Of a DNA stretch of 64,000 nucleotides, positions 43,674-52,098 are shown piece after piece (positions within the stretch are counted from its first letter, which is position 1; each line of letters opens with the position of its first letter). Both the position numbers and the translations under genes were made by a program. This stretch comes from SKUL01 sp964487545 (GTDB lineage: Bacteria > Bacteroidota > Bacteroidia > Flavobacteriales_D > SKUL01): contig CAZARI010000001.1 in assembly GCA_964487545.1 (NCBI GenBank), positions 1 through 64,000 of the forward strand, in the 5' to 3' direction. A model generated the notes under the pieces. It ran no database searches. It saw only the letters and a program-made list of their open reading frames with translations, and had not been told where the DNA came from.

Positions 43674-45614
43674 TCAATTCCCAACAACTTTTACTTCTGT
43701 TCGTCGATTTTTGGCTCGGCCTTCGGGAGTTGCATTGTCCGCTACCGGTTGATCCTGACCATATCCTTTGGCGCTCAATCTGCCTTTGTCGATTCCATTA
43801 TCGGTAAGAAAGTTCATCACCGATTTTGCCCGGTTTTCTGACAATTGCTGATTATGCGATGCACTACCCTGATTGTCGGTATGTCCACCAATTTCAATTT
43901 TAACCCCCTCGTTTTGCTTCATGAAATCGGCCAGCTTGTTGAGTTCTGCCTGAGATTCGGGCTTCAGGTTGTATTTATCGGTATCGAAAAACACGTTGTT
44001 TAACACCATTTTATGACCGTCAGAAACCTTGTGCATCGGAACTTCTATCACTTTGCCAGCAAAATACTCGCCCTCTTTCAACAAATCGAAATGATCGGAA
44101 TAAAACAGATAGCCCTTTTTGGAGGCATTGAGTGCGTAGCGGCGGTTAAAAGGTAGGGCCACCAGAAAACTTCCGTCTTCGGTATTGGAGTGCGAGGTAA
44201 CCACCACTTCACCACTTTCGATATCAATCAGTTCAAACAGCGCATATAGCGGCTGCTTTGTTTCGGCGTCGTAAACCAATCCATTGAGTGATGTCACTGG
44301 GTCAGGACGAACGGTTTCGGGCAGATCAAAGGCATATAAATCAAGGCTCCCAAATCCGCCATAGCGACTGCTTGAGAAAAACGCAATATCTCCCATCGGC
44401 GAAACCAGCAGGCTATTTTCATCGGCCGATGTGTTAATTGGATAGCCCAGATTGACGGGTTCTGTCCATTCATTTTCTCCGATTCGCGTACTCACAAAAA
44501 TATCGAGCCCACCCATACCCGGGTGACCGTCGGAGGAAAAGTAAAGCGTTTTTCCATCGGGGTGTATAAAAACAGATTCCTCGTTGTAGGGTGTATTAAT
44601 TGTTTCACTCAGCTTCACCGGTTTTTGCCAGCTTCCGTCGTCTCCCAAAACCGACATATACAAATCCGAGGTGCGTTTCATTGGATTGCGGTCACCACGA
44701 ACAAAATAGAGCGTTTTTCCGTCGGCGCTAATCGAAGGCTGAGACTCCCAGTGCGCGGAATTGATCACGGTCCCCATGTTCTGCGCTTTGGCCCATCGTT
44801 GGCCGATTTTATAGGTGTAAAACAAATCGCAACTTCCAAAACCATCGCGCTCGGGTCCGTAGCTGCCGTAAAGATCACAGGCGGTAAAAATCATGCTTTG
44901 TCCATCGGGAGAAATGGCGGGTGCTCCTTCGTTGCCCGGTGTGTTGATGTAATGCAGTGGCTCGGCCGCTCCCCAGCTTTCACCGCTCCATTCGCTGATG
45001 TAAAAATCTTCCTGCCCCCGTTGGTGGTTGGGAGATACGGGAACTTCGCGGGTAAAGAGCAGTTGCTTTCCATCCACCGTCATGCTTGGATAATATTCCG
45101 GCATTTCTGAATTGACACCCGATCCGAGGTTGCGCGGTTCGAAAGGAACCGGGTTTTTGATGGCTTCCATCGCAAACTCACAGCTTCTAATCAAGTGGCG
45201 GGCGTGCTGCTGCAATTCTGATCGCACCTGGCTGTAGCTCAGTAGGGCGTTATAATTCTCGTGGGCTTTTTCGTACTCCCCTTGTTGCATGTACAGTTGG
45301 CCGAGGGTAAAGTATTTGTTTGGGAAAAATTCGGGCATCACCTGAACCGACATTTCCATGGCTTGAATGGCCTCGTCCATTTGGCGCGATTCGATGTGCA
45401 GATCGGCTTTAAGCAGCCAGGCTTCTACAAATTTGGGGTCGCGTTCAATGGCTTTATCAATTTGCTGCAACCCTGGTCCGAGTTCGTGTTTGTTGAGAAA
45501 ACTTACGGCTTCTTCAAAAAACTTAATGGCGCGTTTATCCGATGTGGTATATTGCTGTGCTGCCAGTTGATAAGTGAAACATAGAAAAGAAAGAAGGGCG
45601 AGAATTCGGTACAT
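43674..45614 (-). CDS. PorE-like OmpA-family protein (TPR, PD40, CRD, OmpA)
   Basis: A 646-residue exported protein. In order it has a signal peptide (to about residue 20), TPR repeats (about 25-140), a PD40 beta-propeller (about 150-415; repeated SPDGQSMIFT, SADGKTLYFVRG, HPDGKTLYFSSDGHPGMGGLDIFVS), a carboxypeptidase-regulatory-like domain (LNGLVYDAETKQPL onward) and a C-terminal OmpA domain (IGGHTDNQGSASHNQQLSENRA). This exact order matches PorE of the type IX secretion system, which links the outer-membrane complex to peptidoglycan. Unlike the Porphyromonas lipoprotein there is no clear lipobox Cys. The ATG directly follows the queE stop with no gap. Confidence 0.88.
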   Translation of the reverse strand: MYRILALLSFLCFTYQLAAQQYTTSDKRAIKFFEEAVSFLNKHELGPGLQQIDKAIERDPKFVEAWLLKADLHIESRQMDEAIQAMEMSVQVMPEFFPNKYFTLGQLYMQQGEYEKAHENYNALLSYSQVRSELQQHARHLIRSCEFAMEAIKNPVPFEPRNLGSGVNSEMPEYYPSMTVDGKQLLFTREVPVSPNHQRGQEDFYISEWSGESWGAAEPLHYINTPGNEGAPAISPDGQSMIFTACDLYGSYGPERDGFGSCDLFYTYKIGQRWAKAQNMGTVINSAHWESQPSISADGKTLYFVRGDRNPMKRTSDLYMSVLGDDGSWQKPVKLSETINTPYNEESVFIHPDGKTLYFSSDGHPGMGGLDIFVSTRIGENEWTEPVNLGYPINTSADENSLLVSPMGDIAFFSSSRYGGFGSLDLYAFDLPETVRPDPVTSLNGLVYDAETKQPLYALFELIDIESGEVVVTSHSNTEDGSFLVALPFNRRYALNASKKGYLFYSDHFDLLKEGEYFAGKVIEVPMHKVSDGHKMVLNNVFFDTDKYNLKPESQAELNKLADFMKQNEGVKIEIGGHTDNQGSASHNQQLSENRAKSVMNFLTDNGIDKGRLSAKGYGQDQPVADNATPEGRAKNRRTEVKVVGN

Positions 45615-46250
45615 CTATGGTAGGTTCAGGTATTTATGTGTTTGCAGCGAAAGGCTCCAGTGTGTATTCTGTTGCACAAATTCTACGATAAGCGGAGTGA
45701 TTATTTCTTTTTTGCTCCATTCGGGTTGAACGAAAAGTTTGCAAGATTCATTGATTTGTGCCGCATGATCGAGCGCCCATTGTAAATCGTGCTTATTGAA
45801 AACGACCACTTTAAGCTCGTGTGCCTGCTGGTAGATTTGGGGTACAGGTTTCTTAAATTTCTTCGGAGAAAAGCAAATCCAGTGCCAATCGCCGGTTAGC
45901 GGGTTGGTGCCGGAAGTTTCGATATGCGCTTTTAATCCATGTGAAAGCAATGCATCGGTGAGCGGTTTTAAATCATAAAGTGTTGGTTCACCACCCGTAA
46001 CAACTACGATTTCTGCTCCGCTGAGTGCCGCCTGCTTTGCCAGATCTTTAATTTTCAATACCGGATGGTCGCTTGCATTCCAGCTTTCTTTTACGTCACA
46101 CCAGGTGCAGCCTACATCGCAGCCGGCAAGGCGAATAAAAAATGCAGGTTTTCCGGTATGATAACCCTCACCCTGAACCGAGTAAAAAGTTTCCATCACC
46201 GGCAAGGTTTGTAGCCCTTGCTTTGCAGTGGTAACTAGCGTTTGTTGCAT
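45615..46250 (-). CDS. queE: 7-carboxy-7-deazaguanine synthase QueE
   Basis: A radical-SAM enzyme that contracts 6-carboxytetrahydropterin to 7-carboxy-7-deazaguanine in queuosine synthesis. The protein has about 211 residues. ETFYSVQGEG near the N-terminus and the [4Fe-4S] ligands in CDVGCTWC (Cys44, Cys48, Cys51; CX3CX2C) are diagnostic, as is VVTGGEPTLYD for SAM binding. The start is ATG 46250 rather than TTG 46259, because a TAnnTTTG element covers the latter. No queC, queD or queF is nearby. It heads a transcript with the PorE-like gene. Confidence 0.93.
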   Translation of the reverse strand: MQQTLVTTAKQGLQTLPVMETFYSVQGEGYHTGKPAFFIRLAGCDVGCTWCDVKESWNASDHPVLKIKDLAKQAALSGAEIVVVTGGEPTLYDLKPLTDALLSHGLKAHIETSGTNPLTGDWHWICFSPKKFKKPVPQIYQQAHELKVVVFNKHDLQWALDHAAQINESCKLFVQPEWSKKEIITPLIVEFVQQNTHWSLSLQTHKYLNLP

Positions 46251-46256
46251 GGTGAG

Positions 46257-46264
46257 CAAAGGTA
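46257..46264 (-). promoter_or_regulatory. -7 element 6 bases before the queE start
   Basis: The minus strand reads TACCTTTG, CTCACC, ATG. This exact TAnnTTTG so close to the start codon implies a leaderless or nearly leaderless mRNA. No TTG at ideal -33 spacing was seen. Confidence 0.5.
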
Positions 46265-46587
46265 ATTAAATATGAAAATGGGTATGAAAAGAAAAAGCCG
46301 TGCGAACGCCGGTTCGGAAAAACTCACGAAACATGAGTGGAACTGCCGGACAGGTTTGGTAATCCTCTTGTTTTTCCGAAGAAATGACGCACCAAAAAAT
46401 GCGTTGAGGCCCGCCCTCGCGAATCCGAACAGTCTTCCAATAAGAAGCTTTTTAGTTCTTCAAACTTCTAACGCCCGCACGGGTATTTTTCAAAGATCGT
46501 TTCTAACTGCAAATGTACAGAATATGTTCGGTAAATTTCTGAGGTATCGATGACAACTCGGGACAAATCCGGCTGATTTAACATTCA
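46265..46587. other. Intergenic region between the GH65 stop and queE
   Basis: About 320 bases lacking a supportable gene. A 93-codon open frame on the plus strand (46272-46553) has no recognisable domain and Arg-rich, unstructured composition. No strong terminator hairpin for the GH65 operon was found. Confidence 0.4.
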
Positions 46588-49026
46588 TTACCGTTGATGA
46601 TCGATGATCTTACTGCTGGATTTTAACAGTTTAAATTTTTTGGTTTCACCGGGTTTCAAAACATACGCCTGCCCTTTAACAACAATATTTAATTGGGAGT
46701 TGTGCCAGCTATTTTTACGCGTTAGCTGAAGGGTGTTTCCTTCTACCACTACTTCAATCCATATTCCGCAGTAGCGCATTGTGCAGTTGATGCAGCTCAG
46801 ATTGTCGGGCAACTGCGGGTTAAACCACAACTTGTCTTGGCGCATTTCAATACCGAGGTAGCACCGCTGAATCAGATCGACGGTGCCGGCCATGGCACCC
46901 AAGTGGATGCCTTCAGGGGTGGTGCCGCCCTGCACATCGGCAAAATCGCTCATCAGCGCTTCTTTAAAATTGTGCCACGAATGCGTTCGATCGGAGCGGG
47001 CCAGAACCCACGAGTGCACGACTTTACTGAGCGTGGAGCCGTGTGCCGTTCGATCCTGATAATAGGCAATGTTATCCGGAATTGCCGCCGGCTTAAAGTC
47101 ATAGCCACATCCCCTGACCAGATCAGTGAGCTCCTCGGCCGAAAAAAGATAAAACAACATCAACACATCGGCTTGTTTGGTGGCCTTGTACTGATTGACG
47201 TCTTTGCCCTCTTTTTCCATAATTCGGTCCAGGCGCAACACTTTGCCATATTTCTCGTGATAAAAATCCCAATCGAGTTCTTCAAGGTCTTCAAATCCCT
47301 CGAACTGACTGAAAATACGATTGGTCCGCACAAATGGTATATACATTTTCCCGCTGATTTTATCCCAACGGTTCAGTTCTTCGCGTGTGATGTTCAGTTT
47401 TGTTTTAAGTTCTTCCTGTCGTTTTACATCCAACAAATCCAGCACTTCAAGCGCGTGTTTCAGCAGCCACACCACCATCACATTGGTGTAGGCATTGTTG
47501 TTGAGTCCGGGTTTTTCACTGTCCGGATAATGGGTGTGGTATTCGTCGGGGCCAACAATCTTTAGGATTTCAAATTTTTGGCGATCTTCATTCCAGCTCA
47601 CCACACTCGACCAAAACCGCGCTATATCCAGCAGAAGTTCTGCACCAAAAAAATGCAGAAATTCCTGATCGCGGGTTATCTGATAATATTGCCAAACATT
47701 GTATGCAATGGCGGCATTGACATGGCGCTGATACCGCGAATCGTCGGGAATCCAGTTGCCCGATTTGGGATTGAGGTGAATTTTCTGACTTTCCTCGCGG
47801 CCGTTGCTACCACTTTGCCACGGAAACATGGCACCGTCAAAACCTTCGGCCTGTGCGTTGTGTCGCGCTTCGGGCAGTCGGCGATAACGGTATATTAACA
47901 AGGATCGGGTGATTTCTGGAACGGTCCAGCTCAGAAATGGGCAGATGAATAGCTCATCCCAAAAAATGTGTCCGCGATACGCTTCGCCGTGCCACCCACG
48001 CGATGGAACACCAACATCCAGACCGATGGTATTGATCGAAACGGTTTGCAGAATATGAAAAATATGTAAACGCAACACGAGTTGATCTTCGGGATGATCG
48101 CTTTCAAAACGGGTGTCTACTCTGTCCCAGATGGATTTCCATGCAGCGATTTGTTCGGATTTTAACTGTTCGAATCGAGGTGCGCGCATCACGGTGTGCT
48201 GCGCTTCATTCAGCGGGTCGGAAATGGCTGCATCACGTGAAGTGTTGACCGCTACTATTTTTTCTATTTGAATTTGGTGGTTTTCCGAAACCTCTAACGT
48301 GAGTTGATGCGCGATAAAATCATCATCCTTGAATTCTTCACGAGAAACCGCAGGAATTTCTTGTTCAAAGTACACATTGAGCGTAGCCGCTTGAGCCATC
48401 ACCACTTCTGACTGCGTTGTTCTGGTCTTTATGTAAATACCGTTTTCCTTAAAGGTGCCATGACTCAGCGTTTGCAAATGTCGGCCGCGCAAATCGCGGT
48501 AACGGGCAACGCCATTGTTGATTACCGAACCATCCAGTGCGGCGTGAACAACCATTTTACCCGACCAGTTTTTGGGCGTGAGTTTCCATTCGATGGCTGC
48601 CAGATGCGGGTGCAGCATGTGCACCAAACGGCTGCTTTCGATAATGGTCTCTCGACCATCGTCGTCTTTAACATGGATATGGCGGTAGAGGATTCCTTCG
48701 CGCAAGCTGAGGTTCTGACGATGGGCAATCACCGTCATTTCATCCAGGTTCAGCCATTCGCCATCGGCGGGTTTAAATTTTAGAACGAGCCAGTTGGGCC
48801 AGTTTACCAGGTCTTCGTTTTCAATAATCTGTCCGGATACTTCGGATGCAAGTCGGTTATATCCTCCAGCGAGGTACGTCCCCGGATAATGAAACTGGTC
48901 GTCGCTTCTTTCTTCGTGGGCTCCGCGTGTAGCAAAATATCCATTGCCGAGCGTGCAAAGGGCCTCATGCAGTCCCTCCTTTTCCGGTTCATATTCGTCG
49001 TAAATGAGATTCCAGCGTGATTCCAT
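46588..49026 (-). CDS. GH65 family disaccharide phosphorylase (trehalose/kojibiose/maltose type)
   Basis: About 812 residues from the chosen ATG. The N-terminal beta-sandwich starts WNLIYDEYEP and ALCTLGNGYFATRGA. The catalytic barrel has WHGEAYRGHIFWDELF, the general acid Glu495 in IVGPDEYHTHYPDS, KQADVLMLFY, and TAHGSTLSKVVHSW, a loop that binds phosphate in GH65 phosphorylases. A C-terminal beta domain ends the protein. Such enzymes split an alpha-linked glucose disaccharide with phosphate into glucose and beta-glucose-1-phosphate. The adjacent phosphoglucomutase/trehalose-phosphatase fusion makes trehalose the best guess. A longer start (49065) would overlap that gene by 23 bases; the shorter one aligns with the conserved N-terminus. 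Confidence 0.9.
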   Translation of the reverse strand: MESRWNLIYDEYEPEKEGLHEALCTLGNGYFATRGAHEERSDDQFHYPGTYLAGGYNRLASEVSGQIIENEDLVNWPNWLVLKFKPADGEWLNLDEMTVIAHRQNLSLREGILYRHIHVKDDDGRETIIESSRLVHMLHPHLAAIEWKLTPKNWSGKMVVHAALDGSVINNGVARYRDLRGRHLQTLSHGTFKENGIYIKTRTTQSEVVMAQAATLNVYFEQEIPAVSREEFKDDDFIAHQLTLEVSENHQIQIEKIVAVNTSRDAAISDPLNEAQHTVMRAPRFEQLKSEQIAAWKSIWDRVDTRFESDHPEDQLVLRLHIFHILQTVSINTIGLDVGVPSRGWHGEAYRGHIFWDELFICPFLSWTVPEITRSLLIYRYRRLPEARHNAQAEGFDGAMFPWQSGSNGREESQKIHLNPKSGNWIPDDSRYQRHVNAAIAYNVWQYYQITRDQEFLHFFGAELLLDIARFWSSVVSWNEDRQKFEILKIVGPDEYHTHYPDSEKPGLNNNAYTNVMVVWLLKHALEVLDLLDVKRQEELKTKLNITREELNRWDKISGKMYIPFVRTNRIFSQFEGFEDLEELDWDFYHEKYGKVLRLDRIMEKEGKDVNQYKATKQADVLMLFYLFSAEELTDLVRGCGYDFKPAAIPDNIAYYQDRTAHGSTLSKVVHSWVLARSDRTHSWHNFKEALMSDFADVQGGTTPEGIHLGAMAGTVDLIQRCYLGIEMRQDKLWFNPQLPDNLSCINCTMRYCGIWIEVVVEGNTLQLTRKNSWHNSQLNIVVKGQAYVLKPGETKKFKLLKSSSKIIDHQR

Positions 49027-49042
49027 GGGTTGGGAAGATGCC

Positions 49043-50572
49043 CTACGTTTCCAAACGGTGGGCAAGTTGTTTTAAAAAATGTTCTACTGCGTTTACATCC
49101 TTTAAAACATAAGTCGCGGCGGTTGGTTCACTGTGCGAACCGACCAAAATTCCGGCACCGTTTTCTATCACACGAAAAGCATCTTCATCGGTCACATCAT
49201 CACCGATATAAACAACGGCACCGGCACCTTCCGTTCCGCCGATAGTTTGGAAAATCAACTCCACTGCTTTGCCCTTATGCCATTCAATTGCCGGTCGGAT
49301 TTCAATAACTTTTTTTCCGTGTCCTTTGATGAGTTCGGAATGGGTCCCTAGTATCTTATCGACAGCCTCCTCCACCAACCTTTTTTTATTTTCTGCAACC
49401 TTTCGGAAATGTACCGCCACGGCATATTTTTTCCGCTCCACTGCCGACCCACTGATATCAGCAAGTGCCTCTTGAAGTTGTTGTTCCACCTCGTCAAACA
49501 CGGGCAACAAGGCTTCGGCTTCTTTTAGTTCGTGTTGAAAGTTGTCTGGCCCTTCCATCTCAAAACCGTGGCTGCCGGCGTAGTATAGTCCATCGAGGTT
49601 TACATTTTTTTTAATGTAGGAAATGTCTCGGCCACTGACGATGGCTACTGGAATTTTTACTGACAGTCGTTTCACCTCGTTTCGCATGGAATCGCTAATC
49701 ACGGCTTTATTGTAGTCTTCTACAATGGGAGAAAGGGTACCATCATAATCCAGACATAAAATACCCGATTGTCCCGAGAGCAGTTGCATTATTTGATCAA
49801 AATGATCTTGGGCAGACGGTAGTTCAGTGTGGTCTTTATTCGCTTGTTGATTCAGATTCACCTGTTGAAGATTTTCTACGGCATCGGTAGCACCGTAATT
49901 GATCATTTCCTGGTGCCGGTTAGACGGTGCAATGGCAATGACGCGCTGAAAACCACCTGCTTTACCCGCTTTTATTCCGGCAATTGAATCTTCAACAATT
50001 AAAGCACGCGAAGGTTCAACCCCCAATTCTTTGGCTGCTTCAAGAAAAATATCGGGTGCTGGTTTTCCGCTTAGGTCGCGTTCGGCTGCAACCACGCCAT
50101 CCACCCGAACTTCAAACAAATCGGTGAGCCCGGTGGCCTTAAGAATTTGCTTGCAGTTTTTACTGGCCGAAATCACTGCCAATTTTATTCCCTGTGTTTT
50201 CCACTGGCGAATTTGGGCCACATTTTTCTCAAAATACTCCACCTTTTCTGTTTTGATCAACTGCTGGTAGATTTCGTTCTTGCGGTTTCCGAGTCCGCTG
50301 ATGGTTTCTTTTCCAGACGAATCAGTTTCATCTCCTTGTGGCAAAGAGATACTCCGCGATTTCAGAAAATTCTCAACACCGTCATATCGCGGCATTCCGT
50401 CGAGATACTTCAAATAATCACTTTCAATTGAAAACCGATGAAAATTCGGTTTTCCAGCGTTTTCACGCTGTTGATTGTATTCATCAAACATGGTTTTCCA
50501 GGCGCGCGCATGCAAGGTGGCGGTTTGGGTTATCACCCCGTCCAGATCACATATCGCGGCTTGAATATTCAC
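49043..50572 (-). CDS. Fusion of beta-phosphoglucomutase-like and trehalose-phosphatase HAD domains
   Basis: A 509-residue cytoplasmic two-domain protein. Residues 1-235 form a HAD domain with ICDLDGVITQT (Asp9, Asp11), AVISASKNC, GKPAPDIFL and IVEDSIAGIKAG, the pattern of beta-phosphoglucomutase. Residues about 260-509 form a second HAD domain with LDYDGTLSPI (Asp275, Asp277), IVSGRD, GSHGFEM and YIGDDVTDEDAF, the pattern of trehalose-6-phosphatase (OtsB). Both catalytic Asp pairs are intact. The gene lies directly upstream of the GH65 phosphorylase gene and overlaps gpmI by 4 bases. It could dephosphorylate trehalose-6-phosphate and convert beta-glucose-1-phosphate to glucose-6-phosphate. 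Confidence 0.9.
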   Translation of the reverse strand: MNIQAAICDLDGVITQTATLHARAWKTMFDEYNQQRENAGKPNFHRFSIESDYLKYLDGMPRYDGVENFLKSRSISLPQGDETDSSGKETISGLGNRKNEIYQQLIKTEKVEYFEKNVAQIRQWKTQGIKLAVISASKNCKQILKATGLTDLFEVRVDGVVAAERDLSGKPAPDIFLEAAKELGVEPSRALIVEDSIAGIKAGKAGGFQRVIAIAPSNRHQEMINYGATDAVENLQQVNLNQQANKDHTELPSAQDHFDQIMQLLSGQSGILCLDYDGTLSPIVEDYNKAVISDSMRNEVKRLSVKIPVAIVSGRDISYIKKNVNLDGLYYAGSHGFEMEGPDNFQHELKEAEALLPVFDEVEQQLQEALADISGSAVERKKYAVAVHFRKVAENKKRLVEEAVDKILGTHSELIKGHGKKVIEIRPAIEWHKGKAVELIFQTIGGTEGAGAVVYIGDDVTDEDAFRVIENGAGILVGSHSEPTAATYVLKDVNAVEHFLKQLAHRLET

Positions 50573-52098
50573 GGATAAATTAGAATTTCACCGGTCATTT
50601 CTACAGGTATTTCCAAATTCATCAGCGCCAACAAGGTAGGTGCGATATCACCGAGTTTGCCGCTCCTTATTGCCTCCGGCGGATTGTTGGAAACCAAAAT
50701 GAAGGGAACCGGAAACTTGCTGTGATTGGTATTTGGCGTACCGTCTTCGTTTACCAGGTAATCGGCATTGCCATGATCGGCAATAATTAAAATTTGAAAA
50801 TCTTTTTCCAGGGCTGCTTCCACCACCCGTTTTGTACATTCGTCAACCACTTCGCAGGCTTTTACCGCTGCTTCAAAATTTCCAGTGTGGCCCACCATAT
50901 CTGGATTAGCGAAATTGAGACAAACAAAATGAACATCGTGGTCGGCCAGGTATTTAACCAGACGGTCTGTTACCTCGTGCGCGCTCATTTCGGGTTTTAG
51001 GTCGTAAGTCGGTACATCTCGCGGAGAAGGGACCATGATGCGGTCTTCGCCGAGAAAAGGTTCTTCGCGACCGTTATTAAAGAAGTAGGTAACGTGTGGA
51101 TACTTTTCGGTTTCTGCAATTCGCAATTGACGTAGTCCGGCCTGTGCCACCACCTCGCCCATTGTGCGCTGTGAACGAAGATCATTAAATACGACTTTGA
51201 TGTCGCGAAAATCGTCGTCGTAGTTGCGCATGGTCAGAAAAAACAGGTTCATTTTGGCCATTTTGCCGGCAGGATAATCCACCTGCGTTAGTGCGGAAGT
51301 GAGCTGACGAGCTCTATCGCTGCGAAAATTTGTAAAGAACACCACATCCCCTTCTGAAATCAAAGCCAGCGGACGATCCATTTCATCTACTTTGACTATG
51401 GGCAATATGAACTCGTCGGTTTGGCCGGTTTCATATCGTTCTTTCATCACTTGAAATGGTTCCATAGTGCGCGTTCCAACACCGTTCACCAGGGCGTGAT
51501 AGGCAATAGCCGTTCGTTCCCATCGGGTATCCCGGTCCATGGCGTAATACCTTCCGGTGATAGATGCCAGCTTTCCGGTGGTGTGCCGCAAGTGCGTTTC
51601 CAGTTCGCTCAAAAACTGCATGCCACTGCGCGGGTCGGTGTCGCGTCCATCAGTAAATGCATGGACAAAGACATTTTCCAATCCGTGGCGGGCAAAAATT
51701 GACGTTAGCGCCATGGTGTGGTTATAATGGCTGTGGATCCCGCCGTTGGATATCAGCCCGAGCAGATGAATCTTTTTGCCTGTCCTTTGCGCATACGCTA
51801 TTGCTTCGAGAAGGGCAGGATTCTGATCCAATTCACCACCGGCAGTTGCTTTATTGATTTTCATCAAGTCTTGATCAACAATTCTTCCGGCTCCGAGATT
51901 CATGTGCCCCACTTCCGAATTTCCCATTTGCCCTTCGGGCAATCCTACCTGCGCCCCGTAAGTCACCAAAGTGCTGTGCGGATATTGCGCGTATAGTGAG
52001 TCGATAAAAGGAGTGTTTGCTTTTTCAATTGCAGACTCCAAAGGGTTTGGATTTAAGCCCCATCCGTCGAGGATAATCAACATCGATTTCTTAATCAT
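50569..52098 (-). CDS. gpmI: 2,3-bisphosphoglycerate-independent phosphoglycerate mutase
   Basis: This glycolytic/gluconeogenic enzyme interconverts 3- and 2-phosphoglycerate. The 509-residue length is standard. It starts MLIILDGWGLNP, has the phospho-serine Ser61 in GNSEVGHMNLGAGR, FTDGRDTDP and NFANPDMVGHTG, and ends with ILIIADHGNAD, the metal-binding motif of the alkaline-phosphatase superfamily. It overlaps the P-type ATPase gene upstream by 8 bases and the fusion gene downstream by 4, so all are probably one transcript. Confidence 0.95.
   Translation of the reverse strand: MIKKSMLIILDGWGLNPNPLESAIEKANTPFIDSLYAQYPHSTLVTYGAQVGLPEGQMGNSEVGHMNLGAGRIVDQDLMKINKATAGGELDQNPALLEAIAYAQRTGKKIHLLGLISNGGIHSHYNHTMALTSIFARHGLENVFVHAFTDGRDTDPRSGMQFLSELETHLRHTTGKLASITGRYYAMDRDTRWERTAIAYHALVNGVGTRTMEPFQVMKERYETGQTDEFILPIVKVDEMDRPLALISEGDVVFFTNFRSDRARQLTSALTQVDYPAGKMAKMNLFFLTMRNYDDDFRDIKVVFNDLRSQRTMGEVVAQAGLRQLRIAETEKYPHVTYFFNNGREEPFLGEDRIMVPSPRDVPTYDLKPEMSAHEVTDRLVKYLADHDVHFVCLNFANPDMVGHTGNFEAAVKACEVVDECTKRVVEAALEKDFQILIIADHGNADYLVNEDGTPNTNHSKFPVPFILVSNNPPEAIRSGKLGDIAPTLLALMNLEIPVEMTGEILIYP

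Noticed and set aside
44523..45110. Long open frame (195 codons) antisense to the PorE-like gene
   Set aside because: The opposite strand encodes a clear TPR/PD40/OmpA protein; this frame has no domain and arises from codon bias.
46272..46553. Open frame of 93 codons on the plus strand upstream of queE
   Set aside because: Arg-rich and without any recognised motif, it begins within the queE promoter area; more likely chance.
46837..47565. Long open frame (242 codons) antisense to the GH65 gene
   Set aside because: The GH65 frame contains the catalytic motifs; the antisense frame has none.
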